DNA of 34,742 nucleotides from Acidobacteriota bacterium (lineage in GTDB: Bacteria > Acidobacteriota > Terriglobia > 2-12-FULL-54-10): the NCBI GenBank assembly GCA_009691245.1, contig SHUM01000038.1:1-34742 (forward strand), read 5' to 3'. The notes under the pieces were generated by a model. That model saw nothing but the letters and a program-made list of their open reading frames with translations. It made no database searches and had not been told where the DNA came from. The translations under genes and the position numbers were made by a program. Below are positions 1 through 8,224 of this stretch, one piece after another. Each line of letters begins with the position of its first letter. Within the stretch, counting starts at the first letter, position 1.

Positions 1-88
1 GCGGCGTTGTCTTCCCGCTGGCCACCGCCACTTCAACCTGCCGCAACACCGTTACGATCTGCTCTGGTTTGTACCTCTGCATCGGCAT
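1..88 (-). CDS. IS3-type transposase OrfA, N-terminal part (cut by window edge)
   Basis: The minus strand reads MPMQRYKPEQIVTVLRQVEV and continues AVASGKTTP up to the window edge. This is the typical start of the helix-turn-helix OrfA-like part of IS3-family transposases (KPEQIV...LRQ.EV...GKT). The ATG at 88-86 has a strong GGGAGG ribosome-binding site at 103-98, nine bases upstream, so this copy may be intact beyond the window. Only 29 codons are visible, so catalytic residues cannot be judged. A decayed paralogous copy lies about 650 bp away at 634-738. The family assignment rests on this short N-terminal motif only. Confidence 0.7.
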   Translation of the reverse strand, partial: MPMQRYKPEQIVTVLRQVEVAVASGKTTP

Positions 89-633
89 ATTCAAATACCT
101 CCCTCATGAGATTCTCTCTCACTTCGGCTGGTATCGAAATCGCCGGGCATCCAGCGCGATCCCACCAGCAAGTCCGGCGGGTAAGCGGCGCCTCAGTTCG
201 TCGGATATTTCTTGGCGTTGCTTGGCGCGCTGGGCACGCTTGGCGGCGGCGGATCCCTTGCCGCACTCCAGTTTTCGACGGCAAGTTTACTTAGGAAGCG
301 GCGGCGCCGGACCCGCTGCCTCGTCACGCCGGACTCTCGTGTGTCTTCAGGCCATACGGTACGGCAGTTGGAGTCTGTACTTTTATGGCTCTTAACCGGC
401 CAGGCGTGCTCACGTTATGCAACGGCGCTCGGTGAAGTCCGATGCGCTCCGTTGAATCGCGAGAAATTGGAAGTGGGAATCCAGTACCGGCTGCCGGAAA
501 GGATTGGGGTTAATTTGGTTGCGGGGACTGAATTTTAACCAGCGACCTTTGGGTTATGAGGGCATTGCGGCCTGCGACTTCAGCCAATTGAATATTCCAC
601 CGCATAGAAATTTGCCGCTTGACGGCGTGAGTT
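89..633. other. Gene-poor stretch between two IS3 transposase starts
   Basis: I see no convincing gene here. Bases 89-165 resemble bases about 740-830, so the similarity between the two transposase copies extends upstream of both start codons. That is expected if both are ends of related insertion sequences. Short frames are open on both strands but have no ribosome-binding site and no recognisable product. Confidence 0.5.
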
Positions 634-738
634 GATCCCGGCCTCCTTGCATGCTTTGGGCGGTGTCTTCCCAGTCGCTACTGCCACTTCAATCTGGCGT
701 AACACCGTCGCGATCTATTCCGGTTTGCAACTCTACAT
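634..738 (-). pseudogene. Decayed IS3-type transposase N-terminus
   Basis: The minus strand from the ATG at 738 aligns codon by codon with the copy at 1-88. Two CAG glutamine codons have become TAG stops: codon 2 here, matching Q4 of the other copy, and the codon after KPE. After the second stop the frame reads IATVLRQIEVAVATGKTPP followed by KACKEAGI, the classic IS3 OrfA motif. Similarity ends near 634, where the frame runs into unrelated sequence. It is a non-functional remnant. Its presence also argues that the long open frame running through here on the plus strand is not part of the downstream receptor gene. Confidence 0.75.
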
Positions 739-1021
739 GGGCACATTCCATTCCCGCATCCATGAGAGTCTCTCTCCCTTCATCTGGTATCAATGTCGTC
801 GGGCAGGACACTCTTGGCCGCACGGCAGCCCGATGCCAAAACTGTTTGGCAATTTGGCTGAGTCAGACTATAATGTCGCCAACTGGCTTTGGCCGCATGG
901 GGCGTGGGCAGCCTTCGGCTTGGCCGAGTTTCAGCAAGAACTGAATGTAGCTTTGGATACGCCGCAAATTTCGATGTCGCCACGAACGACGTGCAGACCC
1001 GCGTGGCTGGGAGAGATCAAA

Positions 1022-4000
1022 ATGTACACCAAGATGACTGAAATAGTCCGCATGCTCGTGCTGCTGGGAGTTGTGAGCGCAGGAGCGATCATGGCGCACG
1101 CGCAGGCCGTAACGGCCAGCATTACTGGCACGGTGAAGGACGGCACCGGGGCGGTGCTGCCGGCCGCGCAGGTGGTGGTGCGCAACACGGACACCGGCGT
1201 GGCCCGCTCCGTGAATGCCGATGAGACCGGCAATTTTCGCGTGGCCGATCTTAAGCCCGGCCCCTATGAAGTTACCGTTACCGTCGCCGGCTTCCAGACG
1301 CTGGTGCGCTCAGGCATCACTCTCTTAGTAGGCCAGCTGGCCAGCCTGCCGTTGACCTTGAGCGTAGGCGCGGTGGCCGAGCAGGTTACGGTTACAGGCG
1401 AGCTGCCGCTGATCAACACCACGGGCAGTGCGGTCTCCGGCGTGGTCGAGCAGGAGCGCATTGAATCGCTCCCGCTGAATGGCCGCGACTTCAGCCAGCT
1501 CCCGCTTATACAGCCCGGCGTGGCCGCGGTGCGCAACGGCGATGTGGTGGTCTCGAAAGGTTACGGCGCGCGGCTGGCCATGGGCGGCTCGCGGCCTGAC
1601 CAGACCGCCTGGCTGGTGGACGGCACCAACATCAACAGCCCGTCGAACTTCGGCACGCCGGGCAGCGCCGCCGGCGTGATGCTGGGCGTGGAGGCGGTGC
1701 GCGAATTCCAGGTGCTCACCAGCAACTATTCAGCGGAACTCGGCGGCACCAGCGGCGGCGTCATCAACATGGTGACCAAGTCCGGCACAAACACGATTCA
1801 CGGCTCGGCCTATGAGTTTCTGCGCAATGACAAACTCGATGCACGCAACTTCTTCGACGGTCGCCAGAAGCCTGCCTTCAAGCGCAACCAGTTCGGCTTC
1901 TCGCTCGGCGGGCCCATCAAGCAGGACAACACCTTCTTCTTCGGCAACTACGAAGGCCTGCGCCAGCGCCAGGGCAACACGCTGGTCTCGACCGTGCTCG
2001 ATGCCGACGTGCATCGCGGCATCGTGCCCGGCTCGGCCACGCCCATCGCGGTGGCGTCCATCGTGCGGCCGTTCCTCGACTACTGGCCGCTGCCCAATGG
2101 CGACATCGTGCGCACCGCGGCGGGTGGACCCTCGGGTCTGGCGATTCTCTCCACGGTGGCCAGCACCAAGGTGCGCGAGGACTACTTCGTCACGCGCGGC
2201 GACCATCGCATCACTGACAAGCAATCCATCTTCGCGCGCGTCACGTTTGATCAGGGCAACTTCACGCAGCCCGACCTGGTGCCGGTATACGAAAACGTGG
2301 TGAAAGTGCATTCGCGCTACTCGACCATCCAGCATGACTACGTCATCTCGCCCGGCTTCCTCACCACCACGCGCGCGGCCTACAACCGCACGCTGATGGG
2401 CGGCACGGAAGTCCCGCTCGGCAACCACCCGGCCGGGCTGAACGTCTTCAACCCGGACTTCCCGCCGACGGTTACCATTCCCGGCGCAACAACCATTGGC
2501 CCGCCCGGAACCAACCTGCTGGCGCGCGTGCAGAACTGGTACAACATTCAGGAAGACATCCAGATGTTCCGCGGCCGGCACTCCATCAAGACCGGCGTGT
2601 CCTACAGCCGCATCGGCACCAACATCTTCAACCAGCTTGGCGCGCTGCCCGGCACGCTGACCTGGGCCACCATCCCGGCATTCCTGCAGGATCAGACGCT
2701 GCAGGCCTTCACCGGCGTGGCGCAGGGCTCAGACCCCTACCGCGCCTTTCGCCAGCAGATCTTCGGCGTATATGTGCAGGACGACTGGAAGATGAGGCAG
2801 AACTTTACCTGGAACCTCGGCCTGCGCTATGAGCCATTCAGCGCGCCCACTGAAAAACACAACCGCATGTCCACGGTGCGCGATTGGGTGAATGATACGG
2901 CGTTCACGCCCGGCATCGGGTTGTTTGAGACGCCGGCGAAGATGAACTTCTCGCCGCGGGTGGGCTTTGCCTGGGCGCCGGGCGGCGACGGCAAGACCGC
3001 CGTGCGCGCCGGCTTCGGCATCTTCTATGTGAACCTGCTGAGCGCCTACTACGGCACGCCGGGCGGCAAGAATCCGCCGTACGCGGCTTCCACCGCGGCG
3101 GTGCTGGGCAATCTGGCCACGTCCATTCAGCGCATGAAGGAGATTGACGCCGAGCTGCTGCGCCCCGCCTTCACCCCGAGCACCCTGATGGACTTCATTC
3201 AGTACGATCTCGACCCTACTTACGAAATGAAATACAACTTGTCAGTCGAGCGGCAGCTTGCCGGAGGCGTGGCAGTCACTTTGGGTTACCTGGGCAATCG
3301 CGGCATTCACCTGTGGCGGCTCGCGGACGCCAACAACCCGGCCCCGATCACCGTGGACAACCGTCCATTTGTGGTGAACGGCCTGCCGCGCCCGAACCGT
3401 CTGGTGGGCGCCGGCACGGTGCGCTACTCGGACGCGCAGGGCTTCTACAACGCGCTGCAGATGGAAGCCAAGAAGCGCTTCAGCCACGGCTTCCAGTTCC
3501 AGACCGCCTATACTTGGTCCCGCAACATTGATGATTCCACTACCGGCGTGGCGCAGACGGACTTCACTCCCGGCACCGTGGGCAACACCACGCAACCGCA
3601 CAATCCGAAGGCCGACCGCAGCCGCTCCTCGCTCGACATCGGCCAGACCTTCGTGGTGAATGGCGTGTTTGAGATTCCCTCGCCCACCGAGACCGGCATC
3701 GCCGGCGCGCTGCTGCATGGCTGGCAGGTGGCCGGAATTTTCTCGGCCAGCGAAGGCGCGCCCTTCACCGTCTATGTCTCCGGGCGTAATGCTCCGGACC
3801 AGACCCGCCAGGTGGGCTTCCAGCACCCGGACCTCGACTCGAGCCGCTCGTTCGACAGCATCGTGGTGGGCGACCCGAACCGCTACTTCGACGCGACGGC
3901 CTTCCGCATCCCGCCGCCCGCGCCGGCCGGTTTCGCCGCCGGCAGCGGCTTCTACGGCAACGCGGGCCGCAATATCATCGAAGGCCCCGGGCTGACCAGC

Positions 4001-4234
4001 GTGGACGTGTCCTTCCAGAAGACCACGCACCTGCCCGGGCGTGAAGGCCTGCGCCTCGAGTTCCAGGCCAACTTCTTCAACCTGCTCAACCGCGCCAACT
4101 TCGCCAACCCGCGCGGCGCGCAGTCGCAGGTGATCAATCCGACCAACGGCAGCTACATCGCCGGAGCGGGCAAGATCACCAACACCGTTACCAGCTCGCG
4201 CCAGATGCAGTTCGGCCTGAAGTTGGCGTTCTAA
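1022..4234 (+). CDS. TonB-dependent receptor, Oar-like, with carboxypeptidase-regulatory-like domain
   Basis: This 1070-residue outer-membrane protein probably imports a large substrate with TonB energy; the substrate cannot be told from sequence. A signal peptide occupies about residues 1-34 (cleavage near AHAQA). It is followed by a carboxypeptidase-regulatory-like beta-sandwich beginning ASITGTVKDGTGAVLPAA (about 38-120), a plug-like region with LPLNGRDFSQL and EFQVLTSNYSAELGG, and a long beta-barrel ending in LKLAF. The frame is open from 632, but I chose the ATG at 1022. GGGAG sits just upstream of it, a good signal peptide begins there, and the upstream part overlaps a transposase remnant. 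A similar receptor follows 128 bp downstream on the same strand. The TonB box is not obvious, as is common in this group. Confidence 0.9.
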   Translation: MYTKMTEIVRMLVLLGVVSAGAIMAHAQAVTASITGTVKDGTGAVLPAAQVVVRNTDTGVARSVNADETGNFRVADLKPGPYEVTVTVAGFQTLVRSGITLLVGQLASLPLTLSVGAVAEQVTVTGELPLINTTGSAVSGVVEQERIESLPLNGRDFSQLPLIQPGVAAVRNGDVVVSKGYGARLAMGGSRPDQTAWLVDGTNINSPSNFGTPGSAAGVMLGVEAVREFQVLTSNYSAELGGTSGGVINMVTKSGTNTIHGSAYEFLRNDKLDARNFFDGRQKPAFKRNQFGFSLGGPIKQDNTFFFGNYEGLRQRQGNTLVSTVLDADVHRGIVPGSATPIAVASIVRPFLDYWPLPNGDIVRTAAGGPSGLAILSTVASTKVREDYFVTRGDHRITDKQSIFARVTFDQGNFTQPDLVPVYENVVKVHSRYSTIQHDYVISPGFLTTTRAAYNRTLMGGTEVPLGNHPAGLNVFNPDFPPTVTIPGATTIGPPGTNLLARVQNWYNIQEDIQMFRGRHSIKTGVSYSRIGTNIFNQLGALPGTLTWATIPAFLQDQTLQAFTGVAQGSDPYRAFRQQIFGVYVQDDWKMRQNFTWNLGLRYEPFSAPTEKHNRMSTVRDWVNDTAFTPGIGLFETPAKMNFSPRVGFAWAPGGDGKTAVRAGFGIFYVNLLSAYYGTPGGKNPPYAASTAAVLGNLATSIQRMKEIDAELLRPAFTPSTLMDFIQYDLDPTYEMKYNLSVERQLAGGVAVTLGYLGNRGIHLWRLADANNPAPITVDNRPFVVNGLPRPNRLVGAGTVRYSDAQGFYNALQMEAKKRFSHGFQFQTAYTWSRNIDDSTTGVAQTDFTPGTVGNTTQPHNPKADRSRSSLDIGQTFVVNGVFEIPSPTETGIAGALLHGWQVAGIFSASEGAPFTVYVSGRNAPDQTRQVGFQHPDLDSSRSFDSIVVGDPNRYFDATAFRIPPPAPAGFAAGSGFYGNAGRNIIEGPGLTSVDVSFQKTTHLPGREGLRLEFQANFFNLLNRANFANPRGAQSQVINPTNGSYIAGAGKITNTVTSSRQMQFGLKLAF

Positions 4235-4246
4235 CAGCTCATTGCT

Positions 4247-4294
4247 TTTGCGCCATCCGGGCATTGGCGGAAACGCCAATCCCGGATGGGCAAA
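4247..4294 (+). terminator. Hairpin between the two receptor genes
   Basis: An almost perfect inverted repeat lies 12 bp after the first receptor stop. The arms are TTTGC, CCATCCGGG and ATTGGCG on the left (4247-4269) and CGCCAAT, CCCGGATGG and GCAAA on the right (4274-4294). The loop is GAAA, and there are two single-base bulges (4252 and 4262). No T-run follows, so it is not a canonical intrinsic terminator. It could instead be a transcript-stabilising hairpin or a terminator with little U-tract. Confidence 0.5.
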
Positions 4295-4362
4295 TGCGAG
4301 AAGTCAATTGACCGCGACCGCTGATTTATAGTGAGTCATGTTTTCACGGAGAGGGAGTCGTC

Positions 4363-7300
4363 ATGTTCAATTCATTTGTGAGTCAAGCACTAGGCCGTCT
4401 CGCTGCCCTGGCGGCGATCCTGCTGGTGGCGCAGCTGGCCCTGCACGCGCAGTTGCCAACGGCAACTATTCTTGGTTCGGTGAAGGATGAGAGCGGGGCG
4501 GTGATTCCTGGCGCCAGCATCACGGCGCGCAATACGGACAATGGTCTGACGCGCACCACCACGGCCGCGAACGACGGCAGTTACCGTCTGCCCGCGCTGC
4601 CCGTGGGCACCTATGAAGTGCGCGGCGAAAATCCCGGCTTCCGCGCCGAGGTAATCAGCGGACTCACGCTAGCCGTCTCGCAGGAGGCCGTGGTGAACCT
4701 GGCGCTGCGCGTGGGCTCGGTCGAGGAAAGCGTTACGGTTGCCGCCGAGGCTCCGCTCGTGAACACCACCAGCGGCGCGCTGGGCTCGCTGGTGAATGAA
4801 CAGAAGGTCGCCGACCTGCCGCTTAACGGTCGCAACTACATGGACCTCACGCTGCTGCAGCCCGGCATCGTGCGCAACACGCGCCTGACGCCCAACTCCA
4901 CCTCCACCATTGGCGTCTATTTCAGTAGCAACGGCGCGCCCGTCCGCTCGAACAACTACATGCTCGATGGCGCGTTGCTCACCAACCAGACCGGCGCCAC
5001 GGCGGCCTCCGCCGACGGGTCGACGCTGGGCATCAGCGCCATTCGCGAATACAAAGTGGTTACCAGCTCCGTCAGCGCCGAGTACGGCATGACCATGGGC
5101 GGGCAGATCACCATGGTAAGCAAGAGCGGCACCAACCAGAATCACTTCGAGCTGTTCGAGTTTCTGCGCAACTCGGTGCTGGACGCCCGCAACTTCTTCG
5201 ACTACAAGTCCGTCGCCAGCCAGCGCCGCCTGCCAGCCTACACGCGCAACCAGTTCGGCGGCACGGCAGGTGGGCCCATCAAGCAGGACAAGGCCTTCTA
5301 CCTGGTCTCGTTTGAAGCGCTCCGCGAGCGTCTGGGCATCACCATCATTGATAACGTGTTCGGCTCAGGCTGCCACGCCGGCGGCGGCTCGACCATCACC
5401 AACGCGCAGTGCCCGCAACTTGGCGCAACGACCGCCTCGGTAACCGTGACGCCGCAGATTGCGCCGCTGCTGGATCTGTTCCCCAAGCCCAACCTGCCGA
5501 ATAATCAGTACACGTTCCCGTTCAGCCAACCGACGAGCGAGGATTATGTCCTCGGCCGCTACGACCACAACTTCTCCTCGAACGACACGATCTACGCGCG
5601 CTACGCTGTGGACGATACCCAGCAGACCAACCCGGTGGCCTACGAGCAGTTCAAGTTCCTGCGCAACAGCCGCGCCCAGCACGCTGTGGCCAGCCAGATT
5701 CACATCTTCTCGCCGGCGCTGCTGAACACCGTGCGCTTCTCCTTCAGCCGCAACAACGCGCTGACCGGCTCGCTGAATCCTTTCTCCGGCCCGCAGTATT
5801 CCTTCGTGCCGGGCCGGCCCATGGGCGCCATCGTCATCGCCGGACTCACGTCCATGTCACCCTCCACGCCCAGCCAGCAGTTGCGCACCGTGCTCACCTG
5901 GAGCGACGACATGTTCCATACGCTTGGCCGGCACTCGCTGAAGTTTGGCACGCTTATCAATCACTACACCGACACCAACTTCACCGCCACCAACATCAAC
6001 GGCACCATGAATTTTCCCAGCGTGGCCAACTTCTTCACCGCGCAGCCGACCAGCTATAACTCCATCACGCCAGGCTCGAACCTGAATAAGACGTATGAGT
6101 TTGTTACCTTCGGCTTCTACCTGCAGGATGACTTCCGCCCGCTGCCCACGCTCACCCTGAACCTGGGCGTGCGCTACGAGGCGCACACAGTGCCGCGCGA
6201 AGTCGATGGCAACTCGGCCGCGCTGCGCGACGTGCAGAACGATTCGGCCACCACCGTGGGCCCCATCTTCGAGAACATGTCGCTCAAAAATTTCAGCCCG
6301 CGCTTCGGCTTCGCCTGGGACATCGGCGGGCAGGGAAGGATGGCGCTGCGCGGCGGATTTGCCGAGCTGTTTGACATCGCCGTGTTCGGCCAGACGCTGA
6401 ACATAGCCACCACGGGCACGCCGCCGTTTTCCTCCAACAGCGCCTTCACCGCGCCGGCCGGCCAGCCTGTCCCGGTGGTGACATTCCCGTTCCCGTTCAC
6501 CGCAGGCAACGTGGGCCGCTCGTTGCGCACGCAGGATTACCACATGGCGCAGCCGCACCTGCTGGCCTACAACCTGTCCTTCGAGCGGCAGTTGCCCGGC
6601 CAGACGGCCATCTCGGTGGCCTACGTTGGCTCGCGCGGGTTGAACCTGATGAAGACCGTCGAGGGCAACCCGACCGTCTCGCAGATTCAGGCCGACGGGC
6701 GACAGTTCTTCCCCGTGGGCGCCTCCCGCGTGAACCGCAACTGGACCAGCATGGAGTTCAAGACCGCCGGCGGCGACTCTTGGTACAACTCGCTGCAGGC
6801 CAGCTTCAACAAGGCGCTGACCCACGGCTTCCAGCTGCAAACTTCCTACACCTGGGCGAAGCTGATTGATGAGACGCAGGGGCAAGCGCTCGGCGAGAAC
6901 ACCGCCGCCAGCCTGTTCGGCGCCGACCCGCTGAATCACAAGACCGACCGCGCCGTCGCCGACTTCGATCTCACGCAGAGCCTGCGCATCAACACCATTT
7001 ACGACCTGCCCAAGTTGGACGTGGGCGGCCTGCGCGGCAAGCTGCTCAGCGGCTGGCGCGTGAGCAGCATTCTCTCGCTGCAGGACGGCCTGCCGAGCAG
7101 CATCGTGCTGGCCAACAACAATTCGCGCTCCGGCGTGAACAACGCGGGCCCCGGCATTGACCGGCCCGATCTGGTCGCGGGACGCACCAAGTCCGACGTA
7201 ATCCTGGGTCAGCCCCAGCGTTACTACGACCCCAGCGCCTTCACGCTGCCTGCGGCTGGCTTCCTCGGCAACGTGGGCCGCAACTTTCTGCGCGGGCCGG

Positions 7301-7542
7301 GCACGGCCACGCTGGACCTGTCGCTGGTGAAGAACACGCCGGTGAGCGCGCTGGGCGAGCAGGGCCGCGTCGAGTTTCGCGCCGAGATGTTCAACATCCT
7401 CAACCGCGTGAACTTCGCCGACCCCAATCGCACCGTGTTTTCCGGCACGCAGGGAAGCACGCCGCTGCCCACGGCTGGCACTATTACCTCCACCGCCACC
7501 ACCGCGCGGCAGATTCAGTTATCGCTGAAGCTGTTTTTCTAG
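4363..7542 (+). CDS. TonB-dependent receptor, Oar-like, second copy
   Basis: This 1059-residue outer-membrane receptor has the same plan as its upstream neighbour. The signal peptide covers about residues 1-30 (ends LALHAQ). A carboxypeptidase-regulatory-like domain starts ATILGSVKDESGAVIPGAS. The plug region carries LPLNGRNYMDLTLLQPG and EYKVVTSSVSAEYGM, and the barrel ends in LKLFF. The ATG at 4363 is preceded by GAGAGGGAG. The two receptors share order and motifs but differ clearly in sequence, so the pair is an old duplication or a paired acquisition, not a recent copy. No SusD-like partner lies next to either one. Substrate unknown. Confidence 0.9.
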   Translation: MFNSFVSQALGRLAALAAILLVAQLALHAQLPTATILGSVKDESGAVIPGASITARNTDNGLTRTTTAANDGSYRLPALPVGTYEVRGENPGFRAEVISGLTLAVSQEAVVNLALRVGSVEESVTVAAEAPLVNTTSGALGSLVNEQKVADLPLNGRNYMDLTLLQPGIVRNTRLTPNSTSTIGVYFSSNGAPVRSNNYMLDGALLTNQTGATAASADGSTLGISAIREYKVVTSSVSAEYGMTMGGQITMVSKSGTNQNHFELFEFLRNSVLDARNFFDYKSVASQRRLPAYTRNQFGGTAGGPIKQDKAFYLVSFEALRERLGITIIDNVFGSGCHAGGGSTITNAQCPQLGATTASVTVTPQIAPLLDLFPKPNLPNNQYTFPFSQPTSEDYVLGRYDHNFSSNDTIYARYAVDDTQQTNPVAYEQFKFLRNSRAQHAVASQIHIFSPALLNTVRFSFSRNNALTGSLNPFSGPQYSFVPGRPMGAIVIAGLTSMSPSTPSQQLRTVLTWSDDMFHTLGRHSLKFGTLINHYTDTNFTATNINGTMNFPSVANFFTAQPTSYNSITPGSNLNKTYEFVTFGFYLQDDFRPLPTLTLNLGVRYEAHTVPREVDGNSAALRDVQNDSATTVGPIFENMSLKNFSPRFGFAWDIGGQGRMALRGGFAELFDIAVFGQTLNIATTGTPPFSSNSAFTAPAGQPVPVVTFPFPFTAGNVGRSLRTQDYHMAQPHLLAYNLSFERQLPGQTAISVAYVGSRGLNLMKTVEGNPTVSQIQADGRQFFPVGASRVNRNWTSMEFKTAGGDSWYNSLQASFNKALTHGFQLQTSYTWAKLIDETQGQALGENTAASLFGADPLNHKTDRAVADFDLTQSLRINTIYDLPKLDVGGLRGKLLSGWRVSSILSLQDGLPSSIVLANNNSRSGVNNAGPGIDRPDLVAGRTKSDVILGQPQRYYDPSAFTLPAAGFLGNVGRNFLRGPGTATLDLSLVKNTPVSALGEQGRVEFRAEMFNILNRVNFADPNRTVFSGTQGSTPLPTAGTITSTATTARQIQLSLKLFF

Positions 7543-7578
7543 ACGCCGGTTTTGGATAGGCCGCGCCTGTCCAAAAGA

Positions 7579-7673
7579 TTGTCATCCTAAGCGCAGCGCA
7601 GGACCTGCTTTTCCTCCGAGTGGAGTCGAAAAACAGGTCCTTCGCTCTGCTGGCGCTGCGCTCAGGATGACAA
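7579..7673. repeat. Long imperfect palindrome, likely bidirectional terminator
   Basis: The ends are exact complements: TTGTCATCCT at 7579-7588 and AGGATGACAA at 7664-7673. Inside them, AGCGCAGCGC pairs with GCGCTGCGCT and AGGACCTG pairs with CAGGTCCT. It lies between two convergent genes (stops at 7542 and 7706), the right place for a shared terminator. As I recall, sequences of the form GTCATCCTGAGCGCAGCG are common intergenic repeats in Acidobacteria and some other phyla, so this is probably a member of a dispersed family. Confidence 0.75.
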
Positions 7674-7705
7674 CGTTGTGGGGAAGGTAAGAGTGGCGAA
7701 GTCCG

Positions 7706-8197
7706 CTACTGCTTGTCGTAATATTGCACGCGTACTTGCTCTTTGCCGGCGGCGTCTGTGGTCCTGATGGTGGTGGTCATGGTCTTGCCATCGGGGGCGA
7801 CTTCCAGCCGCGTGTTCGATGACACTTTTCCGGCCTTCTTGCTCACCGTGTCCACGATGCGCTCGCTGACGCGCTTCATGGAAACCTGATCGCGCGCCGG
7901 GTCGCCCACCACGAGATAGTCCTTGCCGTCGTAGTAGGCCGTGTAATCGTAGTGCGTGATCTTGCCCGGCCCGTAGACCGTGTGGGTGGTGGATTTGAAG
8001 CCGTTCGGCAGCTCCTCGCGCGTAACCACGGAGCTCTCCGGCGCCGCGCCCGGCGCGTATTTCGACTTGGCCAAATTCAGCTTCCAGGTACCCATAAGGG
8101 CGTCGCCTGATTGCTTCGCGCCGCCCTGCGCCATTGCCTGCACAGCGATCGCGCACAGTGCTATGGCAACGTTAATTCCCAGCTTGCTCATTCTCAT
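7706..8197 (-). CDS. Small secreted protein of unknown function
   Basis: The 163-residue product has a signal peptide (about 1-24, ending QAMAQ) and a short beta-rich mature part. It contains GTWKLNLAKSKYAPG near residue 36 and alternating strands afterwards, such as HYDYTAYYDGKDY. The GTWKLN start recalls lipocalin-like small secreted proteins of Acidobacteria, but I cannot assign a ligand or reaction. The ATG at 8197 has AAGGAG at 8211-8206, eight bases upstream. It starts 27 bp after the stop of the PQQ dehydrogenase on the same strand, so the two are probably co-transcribed. A structural or accessory role beside that periplasmic enzyme is only inference. Confidence 0.75.
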   Translation of the reverse strand: MRMSKLGINVAIALCAIAVQAMAQGGAKQSGDALMGTWKLNLAKSKYAPGAAPESSVVTREELPNGFKSTTHTVYGPGKITHYDYTAYYDGKDYLVVGDPARDQVSMKRVSERIVDTVSKKAGKVSSNTRLEVAPDGKTMTTTIRTTDAAGKEQVRVQYYDKQ

Positions 8198-8224
8198 CGT
8201 CTACTCTCCTTGAGTCTGGATTTC

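Noticed and set aside
632-1021. N-terminal extension of the first receptor frame
   Set aside because: It runs over a transposase remnant on the other strand, and the signal peptide and ribosome-binding site point to the ATG at 1022.
3242-4279. 345-codon open frame on the minus strand
   Set aside because: It lies antisense to the first receptor, and its composition (Arg/Gly/Ala/His-rich, no motif) is that of a shadow of a G+C-rich gene. The same holds for 1730-2581, 5857-6939, 8255-9058 (+) and 12719-13816.
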